A stretch of DNA of 64,000 nt from Bradyrhizobium barranii subsp. barranii (GCF_017565645.3 NZ_CP086136.1:10337501-10401500), one strand, 5' to 3'; positions 1 through 11,687 are shown, counted from the stretch's first letter. The notes: generated by a model not told the origin, from the letters alone. A program made the numbers and translations.

Positions 1-386
1 GGCAACGGCGAGTTGCGCGCTGTTGGTCGCGCAGGGGCCCCATACACCCGGCGATCCCGTGCAGCAGATGAAGCCGCCGATGCGCAGCTTGTTCGCGCCA
101 CGCCGCCTGAGGAAAGCATGATCGCCCGGCGACAGCGAGCTATCGGCTCCCGACGACGACAGATTCCTCAGCAGCAAGGACGGCGGCATCGCCGGACTGC
201 CGTGAGCCGGGAAGTTTACCGTCGCGTGCACGCCAACTCCTGTCTGGCACCAGACCTGAAAGCACAATGAGCAGGCGGCCACGGCATCCGCCCTTTTGTT
301 AGGCAAACATCCTATTTTGAAAATATTGAATATTCAACAATTGAAGTGCATATAGAAGCAGCATTGATTGCAAGACATTCACTCAT
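1..386. other. Left edge without a confident gene; possible partial minus-strand reading frame
   Basis: No protein here can be recognised. On the minus strand a frame stays open from a GTG at about 282, with an AAAGGG-like ribosome site before it, to the left edge. It is cysteine-rich at first and contains the peptide NFPAHGSPAMPPSLLL. If real, it would be the start of a gene divergent from the MarR regulator at 411. Codon use does not clearly favour it, and a short plus-strand frame overlaps it. Positions 300-386 are AT-rich and probably hold the promoter of the MarR gene. Confidence 0.25.
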
Positions 387-410
387 TTGGGTCAAGACGA
401 AGTCTTAGCC

Positions 411-845
411 GTGGCAAAACCGAACTCCCCGATCACCGAACACCTCGCCTACCTGCTCGCGCAAGCCAACCGGGAGATCAACCGGCAGCTGGAACTGCGG
501 CTGAGCAAGGAAGGCGTTCCCGTCGAGCAGTGGCGCATCCTTAAGGTGTTGTCGGACGGCGATGGCCACTCAATGGGCGAACTCGCGGACGCGGTGCTGC
601 TCAATCATCCGACGCTGACCAAGATGATCGACCGCATGGTCTCCGACACGCTGGTCTATCGCGTGCAGGACCCGAACGACCGCCGCAAGGTGCTGATGTT
701 CATCTCCGACCGCGGCAAGGTGCTGTGCAAGAAGCTCAACTCGCTCGCGGTCGACCAGGAGGAGCACATCCTGGAAAGCTATGGCGACAAATCGACGAGC
801 GAATTGAAGCGGCTGCTGGAGAGCTTGATCGACAGCTCGAATTGA
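411..845 (+). CDS. MarR family transcriptional regulator
   Basis: This is a 144-residue winged-helix DNA-binding protein of the MarR family, which usually acts as a dimeric repressor released by small aromatic or phenolic ligands. The recognition-helix region around MGELADAVLLNHPTLTKMID and the wing around VYRVQDPNDRRKVLMFIS are clear. I chose the GTG at 411 (product MAKPNSPITEH) over a TTG at 387, because family members normally begin just before the first helix. The promoter region upstream is AT-rich. The target is unknown; a divergent gene off the left edge is one possibility. The gene is convergent with secA. Confidence 0.85.
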   Translation: MAKPNSPITEHLAYLLAQANREINRQLELRLSKEGVPVEQWRILKVLSDGDGHSMGELADAVLLNHPTLTKMIDRMVSDTLVYRVQDPNDRRKVLMFISDRGKVLCKKLNSLAVDQEEHILESYGDKSTSELKRLLESLIDSSN

Positions 846-916
846 GCGTTGGCTTGGCGCGCTCTCGCAACACTTCATCTCGTGAGGGCGTGGCGCAAAT
901 CGCCACACACACAGCC

Positions 917-1020
917 GTCATCGCCCGCGAAAGCGGGCGATCCAGTATTCCAGAGACGCTAGTGATTCAACCGAGAGGCCGCGGCGTACTGGGTCGCCCG
1001 GTCGAGCCGGGCGACGACAG
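917..1020. repeat. Intergenic palindromic repeat pair
   Basis: Two GC-rich hairpins lie between the convergent marR and secA genes. One has arms tcgcccgc at 921-928 and gcgggcga at 933-940. The other has arms gtcgcccgg at 993-1001 and ccgggcgac at 1007-1015. The layout, paired palindromes about 70 bp apart ending in a gacgacag-type tail, resembles dispersed repeats common in Bradyrhizobium intergenic regions. Family membership is inferred from pattern only. Confidence 0.5.
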
Positions 1021-1026
1021 TGGAGC

Positions 1027-1051
1027 GTGAGGCGCGAGTATAGCGCCTCAC
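1027..1051. terminator. Hairpin between convergent marR and secA
   Basis: A perfect 9-bp stem, gtgaggcgc at 1027-1035 and gcgcctcac at 1043-1051, has a 7-nt loop. It sits just past the secA stop codon and could end transcription from either side. There is no clear run of T, so intrinsic termination is uncertain. Confidence 0.4.
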
Positions 1052-1076
1052 ACCCGCGCGACAGCGAAGCTAACGG

Positions 1077-3917
<2,841 letters not shown>

Positions 3918-4271
3918 GCCTAGTTCCTGTGTTCGCGATTCAACCGCGTTGCAGCCAAGAAGTTGTCACCCCCCTGCCTATCAACTCACCGTGACGCCTG
4001 ATGGCGACAGAGCCCGGACTGCGGGGGGTCATCCGCCATATGGGTGGGAATTGGGCAAGTCTGGGTTCAACGGCCAAAAACGCAGCAAAATAAACGCCAT
4101 CGCCATGGTCGCGACCGGGCAGAGATATGGCCCGGTCAGGGCCTTGTCAACGGCGGGCGCATTGCGGCTAATTCATCATTTTGACAGACTTTTCGCGTTG
4201 CCAAGCCCCCCTGAATTGGGCGAGTGTCCGCCCCGCTAGAGCAGCCCCCTGCTTCAACAAAAGGATTTTCC
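3918..4271. promoter_or_regulatory. Divergent promoter region between secA and the parvulin gene
   Basis: These 354 bases hold no supported gene and must contain the promoters of both divergent genes. A TTGACA hexamer at 4181-4186 fits a -35 box for the parvulin gene, but no convincing -10 box follows at 16-18 bases. The translation start at 4272 is preceded by aaagga. No operator could be assigned. Confidence 0.45.
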
Positions 4272-5192
4272 ATGACCACCTCGTTCCCGGTAACCAAAAC
4301 CGGCCTGCGCTTCGGCCTCGCCACCGCCCTCGTGGGCTGCCTTGCGTTGGCGCTGATCGCGGGTCCCGGCCGGGCTGCCGACGATCCGGTGCTGGCGAAG
4401 GTCAATGGCGCGGAAATCAAGAAGAGCGACGTTGCCATGGCCGAGGAGGAACTCGGGGCGAGCCTCGCCCAGATGGACCCGGCGACCAAGGACGAGAACG
4501 TGCTGTCCTTCCTGATCGACATGAAGATCGTCAGCAAGGCTGCCGAGGACAAGAAGGTCGCCGACGGCGACGAGTTCAAGAAGCGCCTGGCGTTCGCCCG
4601 GAACCGCCTGCTGATGGACAGCCTGCTCGCCAACGAAGGCAAGGCCGCCACCACCCCCGACGCCATGAAGAAGGTCTATGAGGAGGCCTCCAAGCAGATC
4701 ACCGGCGAGCAGGAGGTCCGCGCCCGCCACATCCTGGTCGAGACCGAGGACGAGGCTAAGGCGGTGAAGGCCGAGCTCGACAAGGGCGCCGATTTCGCCG
4801 AACTCGCCAAGAAGAAGTCCAAGGATCCGGGCTCCGCCGATGGCGGCGACCTCGGCTTCTTCACCAAGGAGCAGATGGTGCCGGAGTTCTCGGCCGTGGC
4901 CTTCACGCTGGAGCCGGGCAAGATCTCCGATCCCGTGAAGTCGCAGTTCGGCTGGCACATCATCAAGGTCGAGGAAAAGCGCAACCGCAAGGCGCCGGAC
5001 TTCGAGCAGGTCAAGGCCCAGATCGAGCAGTACGTCACCCGCAAGGCCCAGGCCGACTACGTCGCCAAGCTCCGCGCGGAAGCCAAGGTCGAGCGGACGG
5101 ACCAGCCGGCAGCGGATGCCAAACCGGATGCCAAGCCGGCCGACCCTGCCAAGCCCTCCGACAGCAAGATGGCGCCCCCCGCGAAGAAGTAA
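4272..5192 (+). CDS. Periplasmic peptidylprolyl isomerase, parvulin type (PpiC/SurA-like)
   Basis: This 306-residue exported foldase catalyses cis-trans isomerisation of prolyl bonds in envelope proteins. Residues 1-36 form a Sec signal peptide ending GPGRA before ADDPVLAKVNG. An N-terminal helical region follows. The rotamase domain at about 148-240 includes RARHILVETE, GGDLGFFTKEQMVPEF and SQFGWHIIKVEE. The C-terminal 30 residues are a Pro/Lys/Ala tail. The start was taken as the ATG at 4272 with aaagga before it, rather than an upstream in-frame ATG at 4224 that would spoil the signal peptide. Its place next to secA suits a role in export, though the exact orthologue is not settled. Confidence 0.92.
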   Translation: MTTSFPVTKTGLRFGLATALVGCLALALIAGPGRAADDPVLAKVNGAEIKKSDVAMAEEELGASLAQMDPATKDENVLSFLIDMKIVSKAAEDKKVADGDEFKKRLAFARNRLLMDSLLANEGKAATTPDAMKKVYEEASKQITGEQEVRARHILVETEDEAKAVKAELDKGADFAELAKKKSKDPGSADGGDLGFFTKEQMVPEFSAVAFTLEPGKISDPVKSQFGWHIIKVEEKRNRKAPDFEQVKAQIEQYVTRKAQADYVAKLRAEAKVERTDQPAADAKPDAKPADPAKPSDSKMAPPAKK

Positions 5193-5236
5193 GAATTGCT
5201 GTCACTTCGCGGACGCCAATAGTATCTAACGTCGCA

Positions 5237-5260
5237 ATGGCCGGGCAAATGCCCGGCCAT
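5237..5260 (+). terminator. Palindromic hairpin after the parvulin gene
   Basis: Perfect 11-bp arms, atggccgggca at 5237-5247 and its complement at 5250-5260, form a strong hairpin 45 bases after the parvulin stop codon and just before argJ. It lacks a T-run. It may act as a terminator or as an mRNA 3'-end stabiliser. Confidence 0.5.
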
Positions 5261-5291
5261 CTGCATATCCAGACCTCACCAAGGCGCCCCG

Positions 5292-6533
5292 ATGTCCTCC
5301 TCCGTCTCCCCGCTCGCCCCCAAAACTGTCCCCGACATGCCCGTGATCGCGGGCGTCCGCCTTGCGACGGCCGAAGCCGGCATCCGCTACAAGAACCGCA
5401 CCGACGTGCTGCTGGCGGTAATGGACAAGGGCACCGCGGTCGCGGGCGTCTTCACCAGGTCGAAATGCCCGTCCGCCCCGGTCGAATGGTGCCGCGCCAA
5501 GCTGAAGGGCGGCAAGGCGCGCGCGCTGGTGGTGAATTCCGGCAACGCCAATGCATTCACCGGCAAGACCGGGCGCAGCTCCACCGCGCTGACCGCGAAG
5601 ATCGCGGCCAAGGCGGTCGGATGCAGCGAGGGCGAGATCTTCCTGGCCTCGACCGGCGTGATCGGCGAGCCGCTGGACGCGACCAAGTTCGACGGTGTGC
5701 TCGGCCGGCTGGCCGAGACGGCCGAGCCCGGCGACTATCTCACCGCGGCCAAGGCGATCATGACCACCGATACCTTCCCGAAGGTCGCGACCGCAACCGT
5801 CAAGCTCGGCAAGGCCAAGGTCACCATCAATGGCATGGCCAAGGGCGCCGGCATGATCGCCCCCGACATGGCGACGATGCTGTCCTTCATCTTCACCGAC
5901 GCGCCGATCGCACCTGCCGCCCTTCAAGCGTTGCTCAAGAGCGGCGTCGAAGACACCTTTAACGCGGTGACGATCGACGGCGACACCTCGACCTCGGATA
6001 CGCTGCTGGCCTTCGCCACCGGCGCCGCCGCCGAGCACGGCGCACCAAAGATCAGCCGCGCGAGCGACCCCCGCCTGAAGGCCTTCGTGAAAGCCTTCAA
6101 CCAGGTGCTCGCCAATCTCTCCGAGCAGGTCGCCCGCGACGGCGAAGGCGCGCGCAAGCTGGTCGAGATCACCGTGGAAGGCGCCAAGACCAAGGCGTCG
6201 GCTCGCAAGATCGCGATGTCGATTGCGAACTCGCCGCTGGTCAAGACCGCAATCGCCGGCGAGGACGCCAATTGGGGCCGCGTGGTGATGGCGGTCGGCA
6301 AGGCCGGCGAGCCGGCCGATCGCGACAAGCTCTCGATCTCCTTCAACGGCATCCGCGTCGCCAAGAGCGGCGCGCGCGATCCGTCCTATGACGAGGCGCA
6401 GGTGTCGGAAGCGATGAAGGCCCCGGAAATCGCCATCAAGGTCTCGCTCGGCCTCGGCAAGGGTCGCGACCGCGTGCTGACCTGTGACCTGACGAAGGAG
6501 TATGTCGCGATCAACGGGGATTACAGGTCTTAA
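5292..6533 (+). CDS. argJ: Bifunctional glutamate N-acetyltransferase / N-acetylglutamate synthase ArgJ
   Basis: ArgJ moves the acetyl group from N-acetylornithine to glutamate, closing the acetyl cycle of arginine synthesis; bifunctional forms can also use acetyl-CoA. The protein has 413 residues, the usual length. It is made as a precursor that cleaves itself before the catalytic Thr in the motif [10 protein letters not shown], here Thr195. Other hallmarks are [10 protein letters not shown] near residue 82 and [17 protein letters not shown] near 220. The ATG at 5292 follows the hairpin at 5237-5260. The mutT-like gene starts 12 bases downstream, so the two are probably co-transcribed. Confidence 0.97.
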   Translation: MSSSVSPLAPKTVPDMPVIAGVRLATAEAGIRYKNRTDVLLAVMDKGTAVAGVFTRSKCPSAPVEWCRAKLKGGKARALVVNSGNANAFTGKTGRSSTALTAKIAAKAVGCSEGEIFLASTGVIGEPLDATKFDGVLGRLAETAEPGDYLTAAKAIMTTDTFPKVATATVKLGKAKVTINGMAKGAGMIAPDMATMLSFIFTDAPIAPAALQALLKSGVEDTFNAVTIDGDTSTSDTLLAFATGAAAEHGAPKISRASDPRLKAFVKAFNQVLANLSEQVARDGEGARKLVEITVEGAKTKASARKIAMSIANSPLVKTAIAGEDANWGRVVMAVGKAGEPADRDKLSISFNGIRVAKSGARDPSYDEAQVSEAMKAPEIAIKVSLGLGKGRDRVLTCDLTKEYVAINGDYRS

Positions 6534-6544
6534 ACCGAACGCCG

Positions 6545-6955
6545 ATGGCCGATCTCAAACTGACATTGGTGGTGGCCTGCGCGCTCGTCGACGCCGACAA
6601 GCGCGTCCTGATCGCGCAGCGCCCGGAGGGCAAGACGCTTGCGGGCCTCTGGGAATTCCCCGGCGGCAAGTGTGAGCCCGGCGAGCGGCCGGAGCTGAGC
6701 CTGGTCCGCGAGCTGCATGAAGAGCTCGGCATCACCGTCGCCGAACCGTGCCTGGCGCCGTTGACCTTTGCGAGCTACGGCTACGAGACGTTTCACCTGC
6801 TGATGCCGCTCTACATCTGCCGGCGCTGGGAGGGGCTGGTCACCCCGCGCGAAGGCCAGACCCTGGCCTGGGTCCGCGCCAACAAGCTGCGCGACTACCC
6901 GATGCCGCCCGCGGACATTCCGCTGATCCCGCATCTGATCGATTTGCTGATGTGA
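6545..6955 (+). CDS. mutT: NUDIX hydrolase, MutT type (8-oxo-dGTP diphosphatase)
   Basis: This 136-residue NUDIX protein is expected to hydrolyse 8-oxo-dGTP to the monophosphate and keep oxidised guanine out of DNA. The full NUDIX box runs from Gly40 to about residue 62 as GGKCEPGERPELSLVRELHE followed by ELGI, with the metal-binding REXXEE glutamates present. The substrate-side motif GLWEFPGGK is characteristic of MutT. It lies 12 bases after argJ on the same strand. The assignment as MutT rather than another NUDIX pyrophosphatase rests on the WEFPGGK motif. Confidence 0.9.
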   Translation: MADLKLTLVVACALVDADKRVLIAQRPEGKTLAGLWEFPGGKCEPGERPELSLVRELHEELGITVAEPCLAPLTFASYGYETFHLLMPLYICRRWEGLVTPREGQTLAWVRANKLRDYPMPPADIPLIPHLIDLLM

Positions 6956-6959
6956 GTAC

Positions 6960-7065
6960 GGACCTCATCCTGAGGAGCGCAGCGCGCGCGTCTCGAAGGA
7001 TGGCCACACGGCAAGAGCGGGCCTGCATGGTTCTCGCCGCGATGCGAAGCATCGTCCGCTAAGCG
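6960..7065. repeat. Dispersed intergenic repeat (cctcatcctgagg type)
   Basis: The segment begins cctcatcctgaggagcgc, continues with gtctcgaaggatgg and ends gcgatgcgaagcatcg, which is itself a hairpin. This wording is typical of a family seen many times between genes in Bradyrhizobium and relatives. It fills the space between two convergent genes. Confidence 0.6.
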
Positions 7066-7090
7066 CGCCTTACGCCCCTCCTCACCAGGA

Positions 7091-7957
7091 TCACTCCTTC
7101 CCCGCCTTCTTCACCGCCTCCGCCAGGCTCGCTTTCGCCGACCCCGGCTTCAGCGGCTGCTGCTGGCTCGCATGCGGGGCCCAGCCGGAGAGCCAGATGA
7201 TGTCGAATGTCGCACGGATGCGGCCGTCGGCATCCGCAAAGCGTTCGGCGTAGATTTCGGCCATCCGCAGCAGCGTCGCGCGGGGCGTCGGCGTGCGCCG
7301 CCGCTCGATCAGCACATTGGCCGCGCCCATGCGGCGGAGATCCTGCATCAGCGCAAATGCATTGGCGTAGCGCACCACGACACGGTCGACATCGGTGACC
7401 GGAAGCGCAAAGCCCGCCCGCTGCAACAACGCGCCGATGTCGCGCAAATCCGCGAACGGGGCCACGCGCGGCGACACGCCGCCCTCGCATTCGGCTTCGG
7501 CCGCCGCAAAGGCCTGGCGCAGCTCGGTCAGGCTGTCGCCGCCGATCATCGCTGCGAGCAGCAATCCGTCCGGCTTCAGCGCACGCCGCACCTGCGCAAG
7601 CACCCCCGGCAGGTCGTTGACGAATTGCAGCGCCAGCGCCGAGACGACGAGGTCGAGACTTTCCGGGGCAAAGGGCAGTTTTTCCGCGCCCGCTTCGTCG
7701 AGCGCGATCCGCCGAAGTGATGGCGGCCCCGTGAGCCCCTCTCCGGGCGTCCAGAGATCGGCCGCAGCGTGAAACTCCCGCATCACGGCGGCCAGCCGGT
7801 CGGTCATGTCCTCTGCAACACGATCGAGCAGGAATGTCACCTCGCCCTGCGCATGTGCGCGCTGCTGCCGCGCATGCAGCAATGCGCGATCGAACAGAGC
7901 GGGCGGGGTTTGCGGGGTCTGGGCCATGCCGCTGGTTACGCCGATCACGACCGCCAT
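7091..7957 (-). CDS. SAM-dependent methyltransferase-fold protein, NDUFAF5/BioC-like
   Basis: This is a 288-residue class I methyltransferase-fold protein. The stretch LVVSALALQFVNDLPGVLAQ, then RALKPDGLLLAAMIGGDSL and RVAPFADLRDIGALLQRAGF, closely follows mitochondrial NDUFAF5, an assembly factor that hydroxylates an arginine of the complex I subunit NDUFS7. The bacterial homologues are less well studied and are often labelled BioC-like. The ATG at 7957 was chosen because gagagga precedes it at a good distance; the longer frame to 8083 runs through a repeat. It is divergent from comF. A role in complex I maturation is an inference from the family. Confidence 0.75.
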   Translation of the reverse strand: MAVVIGVTSGMAQTPQTPPALFDRALLHARQQRAHAQGEVTFLLDRVAEDMTDRLAAVMREFHAAADLWTPGEGLTGPPSLRRIALDEAGAEKLPFAPESLDLVVSALALQFVNDLPGVLAQVRRALKPDGLLLAAMIGGDSLTELRQAFAAAEAECEGGVSPRVAPFADLRDIGALLQRAGFALPVTDVDRVVVRYANAFALMQDLRRMGAANVLIERRRTPTPRATLLRMAEIYAERFADADGRIRATFDIIWLSGWAPHASQQQPLKPGSAKASLAEAVKKAGKE

Positions 7958-7984
7958 GGCAATCTCCTCTCTCGTGTCCCGGAC

Positions 7985-8135
7985 GCGCTGCGGCGCTCTT
8001 AGCGCTGCTGCGCAGAGCCGGGACCCAGAAGGCACCACCGCACGATGCGGCGAGATGGGCCCCGGCTCTGCAGCGCACCGCACTGGACGATGCTTCGCAT
8101 CGCCGGGAGCGCTGCGCTGCGTCCGGGGCGCGAGA
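7985..8135. repeat. Intergenic inverted-repeat cluster
   Basis: The region contains cccggacgcgctgcggcgct near 7979 and an imperfect complement near 8100-8130. Inside are agccgggacccagaaggc and gatgcttcgcatcgcc. This matches the look of dispersed palindromic elements in this genus. It sits between divergent genes, so it also overlaps their promoter space. Confidence 0.5.
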
Positions 8136-8177
8136 GTGTGGCTTGAGCCCCCGTAAACAGAACGCTAGCCTCTCCCC

Positions 8178-8987
8178 ATGGAAGCCGACGCCGCCCCCAC
8201 CCGCTCCATCGCCGCGCCGTTGCGTGCCGCGTGGACGGCCGGCCGCCACGTGCTGTCACGCGCCGCACGGCTCGCGCTCGACATTGCGCTGCCGACGCTG
8301 TGCGTGTCCTGCCGGGAGCCGGTCGATGGCGAGGGCGTCTGCGCGTCCTGCTGGGCGCGGCTGTCGTTCATCGAACGGCCCTATTGCCCGCGCCTCGGCA
8401 TTCCCTTCGTCTATGATCCCGGCCCCGAGATGCTGTCGATGGAGGCGATCGCGAGCCCGCCGGCTTACCAGCGTGCACGCGCGGCGGTGCGCTATGACGA
8501 CGTCGCGCGCACGCTGGTGCATGCGCTGAAATACCAGGACCGTACCGATCTGGCGCCGGCCATGGGCCGCTGGATGGCGCGCGCGGGCGCCGAACTGCTC
8601 ACCGGAGCCGACATGCTGGTGCCGGTGCCCCTGCATTGGCGCAGGGCGTGGCGCCGCCGCTACAACCAGTCCGGGGCGCTGGCGCGCATCATCGCGCGGC
8701 AGAGCGGTGTCAGGGTGTGCGGCGAAGTGCTGCGCCGGGTGCGCGCGACCGAGCAGCAGATCGGCCTGTCGCGGACCCAGCGCGCCACCAATGTGCAGGG
8801 TGCATTCCAGGTATCCCCCGACCGCCAGGCGGAAATCCAGGGCCGCCGCATCGTCCTGATCGACGATGTCCTCACCTCGGGGGCGACGCTGGACGCCTGT
8901 GCGCGGGCCCTGCTGCGCGCCAAGGCGGCCCAGGTGGACGTGCTGGTGTTCGCCCGGGTTGTCGAGAGCGGCCCCCGTCCCATATAA
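8178..8987 (+). CDS. comF: ComF family phosphoribosyltransferase-like protein
   Basis: This 269-residue protein has the ComF layout: an N-terminal zinc-ribbon with two CXXC pairs (CVSCREPV and CASCW, about residues 35-60), then a phosphoribosyltransferase fold. It ends with the PRPP-binding loop RIVLIDDVLTSGATLDACA. ComF proteins take part in DNA uptake in competent bacteria; in alphaproteobacteria the role is unclear. It heads a four-gene run with grxC, a nitrilase-type hydrolase and a DUF1178 protein, an order that recurs in Rhizobiales. Confidence 0.88.
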   Translation: MEADAAPTRSIAAPLRAAWTAGRHVLSRAARLALDIALPTLCVSCREPVDGEGVCASCWARLSFIERPYCPRLGIPFVYDPGPEMLSMEAIASPPAYQRARAAVRYDDVARTLVHALKYQDRTDLAPAMGRWMARAGAELLTGADMLVPVPLHWRRAWRRRYNQSGALARIIARQSGVRVCGEVLRRVRATEQQIGLSRTQRATNVQGAFQVSPDRQAEIQGRRIVLIDDVLTSGATLDACARALLRAKAAQVDVLVFARVVESGPRPI

Positions 8988-9022
8988 TTCAATGACTTCA
9001 TGACATGAGAGCGCCACACGAC

Positions 9023-9298
9023 ATGACCGACGCTGTCGAGATCTACACCAGGCCGGGCTGTGGCTATTGTTCCGCCGCCAAATCGCTGCTGACCCGCAAG
9101 AAGGCAACCTTCACTGAGTTCGACATCGCCAGGAACCCGTCCTGGCGCGAAGAGATGTACGACCGCGCCGGCGGGGGCTCGACTTTCCCGCAGATCTGGA
9201 TCGGCGGAACCCATGTCGGCGGTTGCGACGAGCTCTATGCGCTCGACCGCGAGGGCAAGCTCGACGGCCTGCTCGAAAGCGTAAAGGCGGTGTCATGA
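9023..9298 (+). CDS. grxC: Glutaredoxin 3
   Basis: This 91-residue dithiol glutaredoxin reduces protein disulfides and glutathione mixed disulfides. The active site CGYC is at residues 13-16 within IYTRPGCGYCSAAKSLL. The cis-proline and GSH-binding segment STFPQIWIGGTHVGGCDEL is intact. I took the ATG at 9023, giving MTDAVEIYTRPG, instead of an upstream ATG at 9005 that adds six unrelated residues. Its stop codon overlaps the start of the next gene by four bases, so the two are translationally coupled. Confidence 0.95.
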   Translation: MTDAVEIYTRPGCGYCSAAKSLLTRKKATFTEFDIARNPSWREEMYDRAGGGSTFPQIWIGGTHVGGCDELYALDREGKLDGLLESVKAVS

Positions 9299-10173
9299 GC
9301 GAGGATCGCACCTTCACCGCCGCGATGATCCAGATGCGCACCGGCCTGATGCCCGAGCCGAGCCTCGCGCAGGCCACCAGGCTGATCCGGCAGGCTGCCG
9401 CCAACGGCGCCGACTACGTGCAGACGCCCGAAGTCAGCAACATGATGCAGCTCAACCGAAAGGCGTTGTTCGAGCACCTCCAGAGCGAAGAGGACGACAC
9501 CTCGCTAAGGGCCTATCGCGCGCTCGCGGCCGAGCTGAAGATCCACATCCATGTCGGATCGCTGGCGCTGCGCTTCTCGCCGGAGAAGGCGGTCAACCGG
9601 TCCTTCCTGATTGGCCCCGAGGGCAATGTGCTCGCGAGCTACGACAAGATCCACATGTTCGACATCGAGTTGCCGGACGGCGAGAGCTATCGCGAATCCG
9701 CCAACTACCAGCCGGGCGAGACCGCCGTGATCTCCGACCTGCCCTGGGGCCGCGTCGGGCTGACGATCTGCTACGACGTGCGCTTCCCCGCGCTCTACCG
9801 CGCGCTGGCCGAGAGCGGCGCGTATTTCATCACGGTGCCCTCGGCCTTCACCCGCAAGACCGGTGAGGCACACTGGCACATCCTGCTGCGCTCGCGCGCG
9901 ATCGAGACCGGCTGCTTCATCTTCGCAGCGGCACAGGCCGGCCTGCATGAGAACAAGCGCGAGACCTATGGTCACTCGCTGATCATCGATCCCTGGGGCG
10001 AGATCCTCGCCGAGGGCGATGTCGAGCCCGGTATCATCATGGCCAAGATCGACCCGGCCAAGGTCGAGACCGCCCGCCGCGCGATCCCCTCGCTCCAGCA
10101 CGGCCGCCGCTTCGGCGTCGCCGATCCCAAGGCCGGGCCGGACCATCTCCACCTCGTGCGGGGATCGGCATGA
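9295..10173 (+). CDS. Carbon-nitrogen hydrolase, Nit1-like (probable deaminated-glutathione amidase)
   Basis: This 292-residue nitrilase-superfamily hydrolase has the Glu-Lys-Cys triad intact: Glu46 in QTPEVSNM, Lys118 in YDKIHMFDIELPDG and Cys159 in LTICYDVRFPALYR. The segment MFDIELPDGESYRES is typical of Nit1-type enzymes, which repair glutathione that has been wrongly deaminated by transaminases. Its coupling to grxC by an ATGA overlap supports a glutathione link. The assignment to deaminated glutathione is inferred from family and context; an omega-amidase activity is the main alternative. Confidence 0.88.
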   Translation: MSEDRTFTAAMIQMRTGLMPEPSLAQATRLIRQAAANGADYVQTPEVSNMMQLNRKALFEHLQSEEDDTSLRAYRALAAELKIHIHVGSLALRFSPEKAVNRSFLIGPEGNVLASYDKIHMFDIELPDGESYRESANYQPGETAVISDLPWGRVGLTICYDVRFPALYRALAESGAYFITVPSAFTRKTGEAHWHILLRSRAIETGCFIFAAAQAGLHENKRETYGHSLIIDPWGEILAEGDVEPGIIMAKIDPAKVETARRAIPSLQHGRRFGVADPKAGPDHLHLVRGSA

Positions 10174-10652
10174 TCCGCTACGCGCTCCACTGCGACCAAA
10201 GCCACGCATTCGAAAGCTGGTTCCAGAGCTCGTCGGCTTATGATTCGCAGGTGAAGCGCAAGCTCGTGACTTGCCCGATCTGCGGCTCGGCCAAGGTCGA
10301 AAAGGCGATCATGGCCCCGCGGATCATCGGCAAGAAGGGCCGCGGACGGGCGACGCCGCCGCCGGAGCCGGCTTCAACGCCTGCGCCCGAGGCCGCGCCG
10401 TCGGGACCGACCTCGCTGATGATGGCGCAGGAGCGCGAGTTGCGCACCAAGCTCAAGGAGCTGCGCGATCACATCGTCAAGCACGCCGACAATGTCGGCG
10501 AGCGCTTTGCGAATGAAGCCCGCGCGATGCATTACGGCGACAAGGAGCACCGCCCGATCTATGGCGAGGCTTCGCCCGACGAGGCCAAGTCGCTGATCGA
10601 CGAAGGCATCGAGGTGTCCCCGCTGCCGACGCTGCCGGAAGATAGGAACTAG
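10170..10652 (+). CDS. DUF1178 family protein
   Basis: This 160-residue protein starts MIRYALHCDQSHAFESWFQS and has a putative zinc-ribbon formed by Cys8 and CPICG near residue 35. A low-complexity Pro/Ala linker follows, and then a helical C-terminal half containing MHYGDKEHRPIYGEASPDEA. These features fit DUF1178, whose function is not known. It overlaps the nitrilase stop codon by four bases and is the last gene of the comF operon. Its 3' end overlaps the convergent transporter gene by four bases. Confidence 0.85.
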   Translation: MIRYALHCDQSHAFESWFQSSSAYDSQVKRKLVTCPICGSAKVEKAIMAPRIIGKKGRGRATPPPEPASTPAPEAAPSGPTSLMMAQERELRTKLKELRDHIVKHADNVGERFANEARAMHYGDKEHRPIYGEASPDEAKSLIDEGIEVSPLPTLPEDRN

Positions 10653-11548
10653 GCCCCCACCAGCACCGCAACGCCGACCACGATCAGCGCGATACCAAAA
10701 ATCTCGCGCGGCGCGATCGGCTGCTTGAACGAGTAATACGCCACGCCTTGCGCGAACAGCACCTCGATCAAAGCGAGCGTGCGGACGTTGGCGGCGGCCG
10801 TCAGCGCGAAGGCCAGGAACCAGAATTGCGAGGCGAACGCGCCCATGAAGCCTGCGAGCAGCGACGGCTTCCACAATCCCAGGATCGACTGGAGCACCTT
10901 TGGCGCGCGCCAGAGCAGATAGATCGTCAGCACCAGCGTCTGCACGAACAGACCGAGCACCAGCGTGAACGACGCCGCCGTCACGAAGGAGACATCAGGC
11001 ACGTTGATGATCGCGCCGCGAAAACCGACCGCTGACAACGCGAACGCAGCAGCCGCGACGAGACCGGTGATGGTCGGCTTCAGCTCGGCAAAGCTCTTCT
11101 CGCCGCCGGGCCGCAGGGCCGTGATGACGACGCCGACAGTCGCGATCACGATCGCCAGCACCTTGAGCCAGGTGAGATGATCGCCGAGGAAGACGAAGCC
11201 GAAAATCGCGGTCTGGATCGCCTCGGTCTTGAGGTAGGCCGTCGTTACCACGAAGGAGCGATCGTTCATCGCGAGCAGCATCAGCCCGGTCGCAACGATC
11301 TGGCTGAGCGCCCCGAGCAACAGCCAGGGCCAGAACACGGTCGGCGGCATGCCGAGGTGATCACCGGTCGCGACCAGCACCACGCCCAGAAACAGCAGCG
11401 AGAACGGGAAGCCGAACAGGAAGCGGATATTGGTCGCGCCCCAGGTCCCCAGCGGCTTCGTCAACGACCGCTGCATCGCATTGCGCGCGACCTGGCCGAG
11501 CGCAGCAATGACGGTGAAGGGAATCCAGAGGCTGGCGATGGTGAGCAT
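10649..11548 (-). CDS. EamA/DMT family transporter
   Basis: This 299-residue membrane protein has about ten hydrophobic helices in two similar halves, the layout of the drug/metabolite transporter superfamily. The second half ends EVLFAQGVAYYSFKQPIAPR and then GIALIVVGVAVLVGA, typical of EamA repeats. The substrate is unknown; metabolite export across the inner membrane is likely. It is convergent with the comF operon, sharing four bases at the 3' ends. Repeat-rich DNA lies upstream. Confidence 0.82.
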   Translation of the reverse strand: MLTIASLWIPFTVIAALGQVARNAMQRSLTKPLGTWGATNIRFLFGFPFSLLFLGVVLVATGDHLGMPPTVFWPWLLLGALSQIVATGLMLLAMNDRSFVVTTAYLKTEAIQTAIFGFVFLGDHLTWLKVLAIVIATVGVVITALRPGGEKSFAELKPTITGLVAAAAFALSAVGFRGAIINVPDVSFVTAASFTLVLGLFVQTLVLTIYLLWRAPKVLQSILGLWKPSLLAGFMGAFASQFWFLAFALTAAANVRTLALIEVLFAQGVAYYSFKQPIAPREIFGIALIVVGVAVLVGA

Positions 11549-11656
11549 GCGGGTGGCGGATTGGTTAGGAAGGTAGGTTGATTAGCGTGACGGGAACAGA
11601 CTCACTGGTCAACCACATGGGCGTCATGGGTGCGATGCTCTCGCAACAAGCACACT

Positions 11657-11687
11657 GTCGTCCCTGCGAACGCAGGGACCCATAACC
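11657..11687 (-). repeat. Palindromic repeat copy A (GIY-YIG-associated)
   Basis: This is a 31-base element built around the palindrome gtccctgcg/cgcagggac. Read on the minus strand it is identical to copy C at 12128-12158. Copies A and C therefore form a perfect inverted repeat around the GIY-YIG gene. Confidence 0.85.

Noticed and set aside
13..270. Small plus-strand frame at the left edge (85 codons)
   Set aside because: It is Arg-rich with no family likeness, no good start and no ribosome site.
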